Assembly: GCF_002874965.1 (NCBI RefSeq)
Contig: NZ_CP025624.1
Span: 6,820,001 to 6,884,000 of the forward strand
Direction: 5' to 3'
Length of the DNA stretch: 64,000 nt
Origin: Pseudomonas sp. NC02
GTDB taxonomy: Bacteria; Pseudomonadota; Gammaproteobacteria; Pseudomonadales; Pseudomonadaceae
Below are positions 9,190 to 17,343 of the stretch, one piece after another; the first letter of the stretch is position 1, and each line of letters begins with the position of its first letter. The notes under the pieces are model-generated. The model worked only from the letters and a program-made list of their open reading frames with translations. It was not told the DNA's origin and searched no databases. The position numbers and the translations under genes were made by a program.

Positions 9190-9558
9190 ATGAAATACCT
9201 GCTGTGTGCTGTGTTGCTGATGCTGGCGAGCCTGGCCAACGCCCAGGTGCCCAGCCTGCTGGCCAACTGCACCCGCAGCGCCAACCTGCTCGCGTGCGTC
9301 GACGCCCAGGGCAATGCCTACAGCGTCGCGACGGCAGGCAGCACTACGTATTTGCGGGGCTTTGAAGTGATCGGAAAACGCTATTGGGCACAGACCAGCA
9401 GCCGCTACGGGCAACTGACGTTCTTTACCGGGTTGGCTTCCGATGGTGAGGCGTGGGTGGGCTACACGCGGCGAGTGGGCTGGACCACCCTCAACCGGTT
9501 TTCCAGTTCCGGTGGTGCCAGCGCCAAGTTCACCTGTAGTCGAATCACCGGCTGTTAG
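9190..9558 (+). CDS. Small secreted protein under a Zur box
   Basis: A 122-residue protein with a clear Sec signal peptide (about residues 1-18, ending ANA). The mature part has four Cys (in LLANCTR, LLACVDA, KFTCSR and the terminal TGC), so two disulfides are plausible, with many Ser, Thr, Tyr and Gly. The first gene to the right of the Zur palindrome, it resembles the hypothetical protein that sits between dksA2 and the amidase in P. aeruginosa (PA5537, from memory). It overlaps the end of the convergent amidase gene by 4 bases. No known domain is recognised; an envelope role under zinc limitation is inferred from context only. Confidence 0.85.
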   Translation: MKYLLCAVLLMLASLANAQVPSLLANCTRSANLLACVDAQGNAYSVATAGSTTYLRGFEVIGKRYWAQTSSRYGQLTFFTGLASDGEAWVGYTRRVGWTTLNRFSSSGGASAKFTCSRITGC

Positions 9559-10778
9559 ACCTGGCCGGTTTTCTGTTCCTGAACCCAGGCCATGTAGCTG
9601 TTCATCGGCGGGTTCTTCTGGAAGTAGTTCTTCAACCCTTCAAATAAACCGTCTGCCACCGCCTGTTGATGGCGTGCGGTGACCAGTCGCTGGGCGTCCT
9701 GGGTGTTGGAGATAAACCCGGTTTCCACCAGGATCGACGGCACGTCCGGCGACTTGAGCACCGCAAAGCCGGCCTGTTCCACGCGTTTTTGATGCAGCGT
9801 GGTGATGCTTTGCAGGCTGCCCAGTACCGAGCTGCCCAGTTGCAGGCTGGAGGCGATGGTGGCGTTCATCGACATGTCGAGAATCACCCCGGCCAGCATC
9901 GGGTCCTTGTCCTTGAGATTGAGCAAGGTGGTGGCGCCCAACAGGTCGGCGCCGTTTTCCCGCTGCGCCATGAACCGTGCGGTGGCGGAGGTGGCGCCGC
10001 CTTCAGACAGCGCATAGACAGAGGCGCCGGACGCCGTAAGCCGTGGCGCGGCATCGGCGTGTACCGAGATAAACATGTCGGCTTTGTGCTGACGGGCGAT
10101 GTCCACACGTTTACGCAGCGGCACGAAGAAGTCGTCGTTGCGCACCAGCTTCACATCGAAGCCCTTCTCGCGCTTCAGACGCTTGGCCAGCAATTGGGCG
10201 ATGGACAGCACCACGTCTTTTTCGCGCTGGCCCTTTGAGCCAATCGCGCCGGGATCCTTGCCGCCGTGCCCAGGGTCGACCACCACGATGATGTCGCGTT
10301 TCGGATGAGCCCTGTCCACCGGCGCCGGCACGGGTGCAGCCAACGCGGCCGGTGCCGCAGCGATTTGCATAGGCGCATGAGTGGCGCTTGTCAGGTCCAG
10401 CACGAGGCGGTGGCCCTGGCCATCCTGCGGCGGCAGGAGAAAGCTGTTGAGCTGCATCGGCGCCTTCAAATCCAGCACGATCCGCGTATCGCCCTGCCCG
10501 AAATGCCCCGAGCGAATCGAGGTAATGCCGCTGTTGGTCAGGGCCAGTTGGCTGAAATCACCGGTCAGCTTCGCGCCGCTCAAATCGATGATCAACCGCT
10601 CCGGCGCGGTCAGGGTGAAGGTCTTGTATTGCACCGGGCCGCTGAGGTCCAGCACCAGCCGCAGCTTGTTATCCGACCGCCACAGCCGTGCATTGCGGAT
10701 CTGCGCGGCAGACACGCCCAAGGGCAAGGTGAACACCGCACTGGCCAGCAGCAGGTTGAGGAGTTGACGTCTGTGCAT
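9555..10778 (-). CDS. amiA: N-acetylmuramoyl-L-alanine amidase, AmiC type
   Basis: A 407-residue periplasmic amidase that cleaves the peptide stem from N-acetylmuramic acid in the cell wall. The N-terminus MHRRQLLNLLLASAVF has an Arg pair before a hydrophobic stretch and may be a Tat-type signal. An AMIN domain covers about residues 25-125 and a zinc-dependent Amidase_3 domain about 165-390. Zinc and catalytic motifs visible are VVDPGHGGKDPGA (His and acidic ligands), FISVHADAA and SILVETGFISN. Its promoter region shares a Zur-like palindrome with folE2 (10861-10875). Such an extra amidase in the zinc-starvation island may serve as a spare for the housekeeping enzyme. Confidence 0.93.
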   Translation of the reverse strand: MHRRQLLNLLLASAVFTLPLGVSAAQIRNARLWRSDNKLRLVLDLSGPVQYKTFTLTAPERLIIDLSGAKLTGDFSQLALTNSGITSIRSGHFGQGDTRIVLDLKAPMQLNSFLLPPQDGQGHRLVLDLTSATHAPMQIAAAPAALAAPVPAPVDRAHPKRDIIVVVDPGHGGKDPGAIGSKGQREKDVVLSIAQLLAKRLKREKGFDVKLVRNDDFFVPLRKRVDIARQHKADMFISVHADAAPRLTASGASVYALSEGGATSATARFMAQRENGADLLGATTLLNLKDKDPMLAGVILDMSMNATIASSLQLGSSVLGSLQSITTLHQKRVEQAGFAVLKSPDVPSILVETGFISNTQDAQRLVTARHQQAVADGLFEGLKNYFQKNPPMNSYMAWVQEQKTGQV

Positions 10779-10860
10779 GACTTACACCGCAAATAAAGGA
10801 GCTTCCGTACTCGACATGACTGAATAAAAGACAGAACAGAAAAACTTTCGTCGTTTCAAT

Positions 10861-10875
10861 TGTAATAATATAACA
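10861..10875. promoter_or_regulatory. Zur box (divergent, amidase / folE2)
   Basis: TGTAATAATATAACA is a near-palindrome close to the Zur consensus, with two mismatched arm positions. It sits 32 bases upstream of the chosen folE2 start and 83 bases upstream of the amidase start. Together with the box at 9096 it brackets the amidase gene. Confidence 0.8.
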
Positions 10876-10906
10876 TGTCTTTTTATTTCCAACGATGGAC
10901 CTGCTC

Positions 10907-11803
10907 ATGAACGCGCTGACTCTGCCCGATATCGCCGCGCAGGCTTCACGCCAAGCCTCGCCGCTCGATTGGGTGGGCATGTGCGGCATTGCCCTGCCCA
11001 TTCTGATCGACGGCCAAAGCCTTAGCGCCACGGCTGATGCCGGCGTCAGCCTGGACGACGGCGAGGCCCGTGGCATTCATATGTCACGGCTTTACCTGGC
11101 GCTGGAAATGCTTGAACAGCAGCCGCTTACGCCAGCACTGCTGCGCAGTGTATTGCAACGTTTTCTCGACAGTCATGAAGGTTTATCCACAAATGCCTAC
11201 CTGCGAATTCATGCAGGTCTGCTGCTGAAACGTCCGGCGCTGGTCAGCCCGTTGGCCGGCTGGAAAAGCTACCCGGTGAGCATCGAGGCGCGCCTGGAAA
11301 ACCAGATGTTCCACGTGGAACTAAAAATTGACGTTACTTACTCTTCAACCTGCCCTTGCTCCGCTGCCCTCGCCAGGCAATTGATTCAGCAGCAATTTAT
11401 CGAGGACTTTGCCGGCACACCGCTGCAGCACGAAGACGTACTGACCTGGCTCGGCAGTGCAAACGGCATCGTCGCCACGCCCCACAGCCAGCGCAGCAGC
11501 GCGCTGTTGCAGGTCCGGCTTCAGGACGATCAGCCAACACTGCCGCTGACCCAGTTGATCGACGAAACCGAAGCCGCCCTCGGCACTGCCGTGCAGACCG
11601 CCGTAAAGCGTGCAGACGAACAAGCCTTCGCCCTGGCCAACGGGCAGAACCTGATGTTCTGCGAAGACGCCGCCCGCCGCCTGAACCTCGCCTTGAAACG
11701 CTCGGATGCGGTCAATGCCTTCCACTTGAAAGTGATCCACGCCGAAAGCCTTCACGCGCACGATGCCGTGGCCGAAAGCCGCTGGACGAGACCTTCCGAA
11801 TGA
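10907..11803 (+). CDS. folE2: GTP cyclohydrolase IB FolE2
   Basis: A 298-residue type IB GTP cyclohydrolase (GCYH-IB). It makes dihydroneopterin triphosphate for folate and, unlike FolE, does not depend strictly on zinc. Marks are the N-terminus MNALTLPDIAAQ, the active-site STCPCSAALAR with Cys149, and the QPTLPLTQLIDETEAALGT stretch. I chose the ATG at 10907 because it gives the family-typical N-terminus; an upstream ATG at 10895 is possible. It opens a rightward operon in which the stop overlaps the start of the ABC ATPase gene (ATGA). A parS-like palindrome lies within the coding sequence at 11307-11322. Confidence 0.94.
   Translation: MNALTLPDIAAQASRQASPLDWVGMCGIALPILIDGQSLSATADAGVSLDDGEARGIHMSRLYLALEMLEQQPLTPALLRSVLQRFLDSHEGLSTNAYLRIHAGLLLKRPALVSPLAGWKSYPVSIEARLENQMFHVELKIDVTYSSTCPCSAALARQLIQQQFIEDFAGTPLQHEDVLTWLGSANGIVATPHSQRSSALLQVRLQDDQPTLPLTQLIDETEAALGTAVQTAVKRADEQAFALANGQNLMFCEDAARRLNLALKRSDAVNAFHLKVIHAESLHAHDAVAESRWTRPSE
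11307..11322. other. parS-like centromere site
   Basis: TGTTCCACGTGGAACT contains a perfect 14-bp palindrome (GTTCCACGTGGAAC) and differs from the bacterial parS form TGTTCCACGTGGAACA only at its last base. It lies inside folE2, about 46 kb from parB in this window. ParB loads at such origin-proximal sites to organise chromosome segregation. Confidence 0.85.
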
Positions 11804-12468
11804 TCACCTGCACCGCTTTGCGCTGGGGCGCCCCCGGCCAACCACTGACCCCCGCCGTGGATTTCACCCTGGAAAAAGGCAGCCTTACCGGCATCATCGG
11901 CGCCAACGGCACCGGCAAAAGCAGCCTGTTGAAAGTTATCGCCGGATTGCAGAAGCCACTGGCGGGGAAAGTGACGATCGATGTTCCACGCCGAGGTGGC
12001 CTGTCGTTTTTGCCCCAGCAACAGAACCTCGATCGCCAGTTTCCTATCAGCCTTGAAGAATTGGTGGCCGCCGGTTTTTGGGGCAGCAGGCAAACCCCGC
12101 AACAACGTACCGAACGCCTGAGCGCCGTGCTCGAAGACTGGTGCCTCAGCGGCCTGGAGCATCGGCCGTTGATGGCCTTGTCGGGCGGCGAACTGCAACG
12201 CGCCCTGCTCGCCCGCATGAGCCTGGCCGAGTCGCCGATATTGCTCCTGGACGAACCCCACGCCGCCCTCGACGAAGACGGCCAGGCGCTGTGCTGGAAA
12301 CACATCCACGCCTGGCACGACGCAGGTCGCACGGTGGTCGTGGTGTGCCATGACCTCGGCTCCGTACGCCAACACACCCAGCAAGTGGTGCAGATCAAAA
12401 GCAGTGGCTGCGTGTTCGGCTCCAGCAAAGAACTGATCCGCCCGCAGCCGCAAATGCAGGTGGCCTGA
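11800..12468 (+). CDS. Metal ABC transporter ATP-binding protein
   Basis: A 222-residue ABC ATPase. It has the Walker A GANGTGKSS (about residues 35-43), the signature LSGGELQRALLAR (about 127-139), the Walker B ILLLDEPHAALD (about 147-158) and the switch VVVCHD. It is of the ZnuC/MntB class, but it is a separate operon with folE2. The start codon overlaps the folE2 stop, and its own stop overlaps the permease start by one base, so the transporter subunits are translated together. Zinc uptake is the likely job from the Zur context; manganese cannot be excluded. Confidence 0.92.
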   Translation: MITCTALRWGAPGQPLTPAVDFTLEKGSLTGIIGANGTGKSSLLKVIAGLQKPLAGKVTIDVPRRGGLSFLPQQQNLDRQFPISLEELVAAGFWGSRQTPQQRTERLSAVLEDWCLSGLEHRPLMALSGGELQRALLARMSLAESPILLLDEPHAALDEDGQALCWKHIHAWHDAGRTVVVVCHDLGSVRQHTQQVVQIKSSGCVFGSSKELIRPQPQMQVA

Positions 12469-13334
12469 TGCACTTCGCCGCCCACCTGTGGATGCCGTTT
12501 CTCGATTTCGTTTTCATGCGCCGCGCGCTCGTCGGCGGTCTGGTATTGGCATGCAGCACGGCGCCGCTTGGGGTGTTCCTGATCCTGCGCCGCATGAGCC
12601 TGATCGGTGACGCGGTGTCCCACGGCATCCTGCCCGGCGCCGCACTGGGCTTCTGGTTTGCCGGCCTGAGTTTGCCCGCGCTGACCATCGGCGGCCTGGG
12701 CGCCGGCCTGAGCATGGCCGGCCTCGCCGCCTGGATCACCCGTCGCACCGGGCTGAAGGAAGACGCCAGCCTCGCCGCCATCTACCCGATCTCCCTGGCC
12801 AGCGGCGTGCTGATCCTCGGCCTCGCCGGAAAACGCCTGGACCTGCTGCACCTGCTGTTCGGCTCGGCCCTGGCGGTAGACGGCCCGACCCTCACCGGCA
12901 TGCTCTGGGTCTCGGGCTTCAGCCTGATCGCCATGGTGGTGATCTACAAACCGCTGCTGCTGGACACCCTCGACCCGCTGTTCCTGCAAACCGTCAGCCG
13001 CCTCGGCCCGCTGGCCCACGGCCTGTTCCTGACGCTGGTGGTGCTGAACCTGGTGATCGGTTTCCAGGCCATCGGCGCGTTGATGGTGGTCGGCCTGATG
13101 ATGTTGCCGGCGATTGCTTCACGTTTCTGGAGCCGGCGCCTGCCGGTATTGATCGCCATATCAGCGGTGCTGGGATGCCTGTCGGTATGGCTTGGCTTGT
13201 TGCTGTCGTTCTACTACTCGCTGCCCAGCGGCCCGGCAATTGTGCTGGTGGCTGGCGGCTGGTACCTGCTGTCCGTGGTCTTCGGTCCGGTGCACGGCTT
13301 GCTGCGCCGCCCGCCTTTGCTTACATCCCAATGA
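12468..13334 (+). CDS. Metal ABC transporter permease, ZnuB-like
   Basis: A 288-residue integral membrane protein of the ABC-3 permease family with about eight hydrophobic helices. Family marks are the N-terminal RRALVGGLVLACSTAPLG, RRMSLIGDAVSHGILPG and the later VVGLMMLPAIASRFW. It partners the ATPase encoded just upstream and the binding protein 11 bases downstream. Confidence 0.93.
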   Translation: MHFAAHLWMPFLDFVFMRRALVGGLVLACSTAPLGVFLILRRMSLIGDAVSHGILPGAALGFWFAGLSLPALTIGGLGAGLSMAGLAAWITRRTGLKEDASLAAIYPISLASGVLILGLAGKRLDLLHLLFGSALAVDGPTLTGMLWVSGFSLIAMVVIYKPLLLDTLDPLFLQTVSRLGPLAHGLFLTLVVLNLVIGFQAIGALMVVGLMMLPAIASRFWSRRLPVLIAISAVLGCLSVWLGLLLSFYYSLPSGPAIVLVAGGWYLLSVVFGPVHGLLRRPPLLTSQ

Positions 13335-13345
13335 GGTGTTTCCCG

Positions 13346-14230
13346 ATGCGCGCTCTACTCGTGCTGTTCAGTGTGTTGCTGCCGCTGTCGTTCGCGACGG
13401 CCCAGGCTGCCGACAAGCTTCAGGTGGTTACCAGCTTCAGTATTCTTGACGACATGACCCACCAGGTCGGTGGCGATCATATCCAGATCAGCAACATGGT
13501 CGGCCCCGACGCCGACGCCCACACCTACGAACCAACACCAGACGATGCCAAGGCCCTGCTCAAGGCCAAGGTGATCATCAAGAACGGCCTGGGCTTCGAG
13601 CCGTGGCTGGATCGCCTGGTCACCAGCACCGAGACCAAGGCCACTGTGGTCACTGCGAGCAAAGGCGTGCTCTCCCACACCATGGAAGAGGACGGCGAAA
13701 CCATCCCCGACCCGCACGCCTGGCACAACCTGGCCAACACCGTTATCTACGTGAACAACATCACCAAGGCGCTGATCGCTGCCGACCCGGCCAACAAGGC
13801 CGACTACGAGCACAACAGCCAGGTGTACCTGAAAGAAATCTACCGCCTGCTGGCTGAAGCCAAGGCCAAGTTTGGCGCGCTGCCACCGGGTAACCGTCGC
13901 ATCGTCACCTCTCATGACGCCTTCGGCTACCTGGGCCAGGCCTACGGTATCGAGTTCCTGTCGCCTCAAGGTTTGTCCACCGAACGTGAACCGTCGGCCG
14001 CCGAAGTCGCCACGCTGATCACCCAGATCCGCAAGGACAAGGTCAAGGCCGTGTTCATGGAAAACATCAAGGACTCGCGTCTGCTCCAGCAGATCGCTGA
14101 TGAGAGCGGCGCGCAGATCGGCGGCACGCTGTACTCGGACGCCCTGGCTGCAGAAGGTCCGGCCAGCACCTTTACCGGCCTGTTCGAATACAACCTCAAC
14201 ACCCTGTGCGCGGCCCTGAGCAAGCCATGA
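13346..14230 (+). CDS. Metal-binding periplasmic protein, ZnuA/TroA family
   Basis: A 294-residue cluster A-I solute-binding protein with a Sec signal peptide (about residues 1-21, ending AQAA). Candidate metal ligands are His in ADAHTYEP (about residue 57), His in PDPHAW, His in VTSHDAFG and the Asp in TLYSDALA. No His/Asp-rich loop is present between the first two ligand regions, whereas classical high-affinity ZnuA proteins have one. The ATG at 13346 is preceded by GAGGTG within the end of the permease gene. Its stop overlaps the start of the hisI2 gene by four bases. Confidence 0.92.
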   Translation: MRALLVLFSVLLPLSFATAQAADKLQVVTSFSILDDMTHQVGGDHIQISNMVGPDADAHTYEPTPDDAKALLKAKVIIKNGLGFEPWLDRLVTSTETKATVVTASKGVLSHTMEEDGETIPDPHAWHNLANTVIYVNNITKALIAADPANKADYEHNSQVYLKEIYRLLAEAKAKFGALPPGNRRIVTSHDAFGYLGQAYGIEFLSPQGLSTEREPSAAEVATLITQIRKDKVKAVFMENIKDSRLLQQIADESGAQIGGTLYSDALAAEGPASTFTGLFEYNLNTLCAALSKP

Positions 14231-14652
14231 GCCTGAGCATGCTTGACCTGGAAGAGGCTGCCATCGGCAGCCGCTTTCCACTCGATAGCGTGCTCGACGC
14301 CCTGCCGTGGAACAGCGATGGACTGATTGCCGCCATCGCCCAGCAACACGGCAGCGGCGAAGTGTTGATGCTGGCCTGGATGAACCGCCAGGCCCTCGAC
14401 GAAACCCTGGCCACCAGGCACGTCTGCTACTGGTCCCGCTCGCGCCAGCAACTGTGGCGCAAGGGCGAAACCTCGGGCCACTGGCAACTGCTGGTGGAGG
14501 CCCGCCTGGATTGCGACGGCGACGCGGTATTGCTGATCGTCGACCAGCAAGGCCCGGCCTGCCACACCGGCCGGCCCACCTGTTTCTACAACGCCATCGA
14601 CGGCCATCACGTAAACATCATCACCGCGCCTCTCAAGGAACCTGACCCATGA
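14227..14652 (+). CDS. hisI2: Phosphoribosyl-AMP cyclohydrolase paralogue HisI2
   Basis: A 141-residue stand-alone HisI-type enzyme that opens the adenine ring of phosphoribosyl-AMP in histidine synthesis. The metal motifs are all present: DCDGD, ACHTG and TCFY. No HisE domain is fused. A second hisI copy inside a Zur-controlled operon is a recurring zinc-sparing arrangement, and the main histidine-pathway copy is expected elsewhere. Both ends overlap neighbours by four bases (ATGA junctions), placing it firmly in the operon. Confidence 0.92.
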   Translation: MSLSMLDLEEAAIGSRFPLDSVLDALPWNSDGLIAAIAQQHGSGEVLMLAWMNRQALDETLATRHVCYWSRSRQQLWRKGETSGHWQLLVEARLDCDGDAVLLIVDQQGPACHTGRPTCFYNAIDGHHVNIITAPLKEPDP

Positions 14653-15209
14653 TCCGCAAGAACCCTTCCGGCGATCTGCCCGTGATTGCCGAATCGGCCT
14701 ACGTCGACAAAACCGCAATCATCTGCGGCAAGGTGATCATCGGCGAAAACGTATTTGTCGGCCCTTACGCGGTGATCCGCGCCGACGAAGTCGACGCCAA
14801 CGGTGACATGGACCCGATCACCATCGGTGCCAATTCGAATATCCAGGACGGCGTGGTGATCCACTCCAAATCCGGCGCCGCCGTAACCATCGGCGAGTTC
14901 ACCTCCATCGCCCACCGCTCCATCGTCCACGGGCCCTGCACCGTTGGTGACCGGGTGTTCATCGGCTTCAACAGCGTGCTGTTCAATTGCGTCGTCGGCG
15001 ATGGCTGCGTGGTGCGGCACAATTCTGTAGTCGACGGCCGCGATTTGCCCGACGCGTTCTACGTGCCCTCCACCACCCGCATCGGCCCCAACACCGACCT
15101 GTCCCAGTTTCCGCCGGTGAGTGTCAGCGCTTCGGAGTTTTCCGAAGACGTGGCACGCACCAACGTCGACCTGGTGCTGGGTTACAAAGCCCTGCAAAAC
15201 GAGTTCTGA
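14649..15209 (+). CDS. Gamma-class carbonic anhydrase-like protein
   Basis: A 186-residue left-handed beta-helix protein built from hexapeptide repeats (for example IICGKVIIGENVFVGPYAV). Three candidate metal-binding His lie in VVIHSKSG, SIAHRSIV and IVHGPC, the spacing expected for gamma carbonic anhydrases that work as trimers with a metal between subunits. The family also includes proteins once named ferripyochelin-binding protein. In gamma enzymes iron can replace zinc, which would suit a zinc-starvation operon, but activity cannot be judged here. Confidence 0.9.
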   Translation: MIRKNPSGDLPVIAESAYVDKTAIICGKVIIGENVFVGPYAVIRADEVDANGDMDPITIGANSNIQDGVVIHSKSGAAVTIGEFTSIAHRSIVHGPCTVGDRVFIGFNSVLFNCVVGDGCVVRHNSVVDGRDLPDAFYVPSTTRIGPNTDLSQFPPVSVSASEFSEDVARTNVDLVLGYKALQNEF

Positions 15210-15211
15210 CC

Positions 15212-16549
15212 ATGAGCCGCCTGCTGATCCGCAACGCCCGCCTGGTGAACGAAGGCGAGGAATTCGAGGCTGACCTGCTGGTCGCCAATGGCCGTATCGA
15301 GAAGATCGCCGGCAGCATCGACAACGCCAACGCCACCGTGGAAATCGACGCCCAAGGCCAGTGGCTGCTGCCGGGAATGATCGACGACCAGGTGCACTTC
15401 CGAGAGCCCGGCGCGCCGGACAAAGGCAGCTTCTACAGCGAGTCCCGCGCGGCGGTGGCGGGTGGAATCACCAGTTTCATGGACATGCCCAACACCAACC
15501 CGGCGACCCTGAACCTGGAAGCCCTGGCCGACAAGAAGCGCCGCGCGGCGCTGCATTCGGTGGCCAACTATGGCTTTCACTTCGGAGTGAGCAACGACAA
15601 CCTCGACACCGTCGCCGCGCTGGACCCGCGGGAAGTCGCCGGGGTCAAAGTGTTCATGGGTGCGTCTACCGGCAATATGCTGGTGGATGATCCGAAGATC
15701 CTCGAGCGTCTGTTCGCCGAGGTGCCGACCATTCTCCTGGCCCACTGCGAGCACACCCCCAGCATCCTGGCCCGCGAGCAAAGGATGCGCGAGCGTTTCG
15801 GTGAGCACATTCCTGCCGTAGCACACCCGCTGATCCGCGATGCCGAGGCCTGCTATCGCTCCTCGTCCCTGGCGGTGGAACTGGCCAAGCGGCACGGCAC
15901 GCGCCTGCATGTGCTGCACATCACCAGCGCACGGGAGTTGGTGCTGTTCGAAGACAAACCCCTGGCGCAAAAACGCATCACGGCGGAAGTCTGCCTGCAT
16001 CACCTCTTGTTCGATGACCGCGACTACGCCCGCCTCGGCCACCAGATCAAATGCAACCCGGCGATCAAGACACGCGCCGACCGCAACGCCTTGCGCCTGG
16101 CATTGTTGAGTGATCGTCTGGATGTAATTGGCAGTGACCATGCGCCGCACACCTGGGCGCAAAAACAACTGCCCTATCGCGAAGCGCCGTCAGGCTTGCC
16201 GCTGGTGCAACACGCCCTGCCGGCGCTGCTGGAGTTGGTCGCCGACGGCCTGCTGCCGCTGACCACGCTGGTGGCGAAAACCAGCCATCGGGTCGCGGAC
16301 CTGTTTGCGATCCCCGACCGTGGCTACCTGCGCGAAGGCTATTGGGCCGACCTGGTGCTGATCCAACCCGAGCCTCACGGCAAACCCGTCAGCAGCCAGC
16401 CGATCCTGGCCCGTTGCGGCTGGACGCCCTTTGCCGGGCGCAGCTTCCGGCACAGCGTCAGCACCACGCTTGTGTCCGGCCACCTGGCCTGGCACGACGG
16501 GCGCGTGCACGACAGTTGCCAGGGGCTGCCGCTGCATTTTCAGCGCTGA
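15212..16549 (+). CDS. pyrC2: Dihydroorotase-like amidohydrolase PyrC2
   Basis: A 445-residue amidohydrolase of the dihydroorotase family (pyrimidine synthesis: carbamoyl-aspartate to dihydroorotate). The metal-site segment reads IDDQVHFREPG, so the first His of the usual HxH pair is Gln60 while His62 is kept. The carbamylated-Lys region (VKVFMGASTG), LLAHCEH, LHVLHITS and IGSDHAPH are all present. Most class I enzymes have HVH here; the Gln form is shared with a dihydroorotase branch common in Bacteroidetes (from memory). It starts 2 bases after the carbonic anhydrase stop and is the last gene of the Zur-boxed operon. Confidence 0.92.
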   Translation: MSRLLIRNARLVNEGEEFEADLLVANGRIEKIAGSIDNANATVEIDAQGQWLLPGMIDDQVHFREPGAPDKGSFYSESRAAVAGGITSFMDMPNTNPATLNLEALADKKRRAALHSVANYGFHFGVSNDNLDTVAALDPREVAGVKVFMGASTGNMLVDDPKILERLFAEVPTILLAHCEHTPSILAREQRMRERFGEHIPAVAHPLIRDAEACYRSSSLAVELAKRHGTRLHVLHITSARELVLFEDKPLAQKRITAEVCLHHLLFDDRDYARLGHQIKCNPAIKTRADRNALRLALLSDRLDVIGSDHAPHTWAQKQLPYREAPSGLPLVQHALPALLELVADGLLPLTTLVAKTSHRVADLFAIPDRGYLREGYWADLVLIQPEPHGKPVSSQPILARCGWTPFAGRSFRHSVSTTLVSGHLAWHDGRVHDSCQGLPLHFQR

Positions 16550-16576
16550 AGAGACTCTGTACCTGGCAATCCAATC

Positions 16577-16671
16577 AAATGTGGGAGCGGGCTTGCTCGC
16601 GAATGCGGTGGGTCAGCCAATACACCTGTGACTGATTCACCGCATTCGCGAGCAAGCCCGCTCCCACATTT
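16577..16671. repeat. REPIN (inverted REP pair)
   Basis: Two perfect 34-bp inverted arms (16577-16610 and 16638-16671) flank a 27-base spacer. Each arm begins TGTGGGAGCGGGCTTGCTCG. It lies between the convergent dihydroorotase and DUF3617 genes and could fold into a long hairpin in RNA from either strand. Such pairs are mobilised by RAYT transposases; none is encoded in this window. Confidence 0.9.
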
Positions 16672-16691
16672 TGATCGGGGTATGTCTTAGG

Positions 16692-17213
16692 TTAAGCGCG
16701 GGGTTTGACCGTGCCGCAGTTGCTGCCCAACCACTGCGCATGGGTGTCCAGGCTGCCCTTCTGCTGTACGCCGGTGGCGTTGAAGGTACCGTTAACCGTA
16801 GTGGTGAATTCCTGCTGACTCTGGAACGTCGCCACGCCAGTGCCCTGGGCTTTCGGGCAACTGAAGCGGAATTTCCATTGGTTGCCGGTCTTGTCCGTCA
16901 CTTCCTGCTTGCAGCCCGATTGCGGGTCGGTCAGCGGGATGGAATCGGACGCCACCTGGGCCGGGGTCAGGCACACCTGTACGCCTTTGCCGGCCATGGT
17001 GATGCCTTGCTTCTCAAGCATCGCGCGTTGTTCCGGGGTCATCTGTTGCTTGAGCTGACCGAGGATCAGCGACAAGTCCGGCAGGTCCTGGTTATCGACC
17101 TTCATGTTGCTGGTGGTCAACTCCCACAAGCCCGGCGCCAACATCTGCGCTTGCGCCGCCACAGGCAGCGTCAAACCAACAACCATGGCCAAACCAAGCA
17201 GACGAGCATTCAT
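16692..17213 (-). CDS. DUF3617 periplasmic protein
   Basis: A 173-residue protein with a Sec signal peptide (about residues 1-22, ending AQAQ). The mature domain begins MLAPGLWELTTSNMKV, typical of DUF3617, and has three or more Cys (QVCLTPAQ, SGCKQEV, FSCPKA, SNCGTV) that could form disulfides. The start at 17213 has AGGAG about 9 bases upstream. Function is unknown. Confidence 0.88.
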   Translation of the reverse strand: MNARLLGLAMVVGLTLPVAAQAQMLAPGLWELTTSNMKVDNQDLPDLSLILGQLKQQMTPEQRAMLEKQGITMAGKGVQVCLTPAQVASDSIPLTDPQSGCKQEVTDKTGNQWKFRFSCPKAQGTGVATFQSQQEFTTTVNGTFNATGVQQKGSLDTHAQWLGSNCGTVKPRA

Positions 17214-17343
17214 CGGGTAACTCCTGGGCAATTGTCGGCGTTAGACGCCGCAAAAGCGCCAGTGTTGCACAGCAAATAAAATAGCGACATTCGTGGCCGA
17301 ACATGGTCTGTTAGGCACTTGTTCGTCAGGAGTACCGTTGTCC

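Noticed and set aside
9774..9789. TGTTCCACG half-sites (also at 11979) as parS
   Set aside because: Only one half of the palindrome is present at each.
11712..13019. 435-codon minus-strand frame over the ABC transporter genes
   Set aside because: It overlaps two clear ABC subunit genes and has low-complexity composition.
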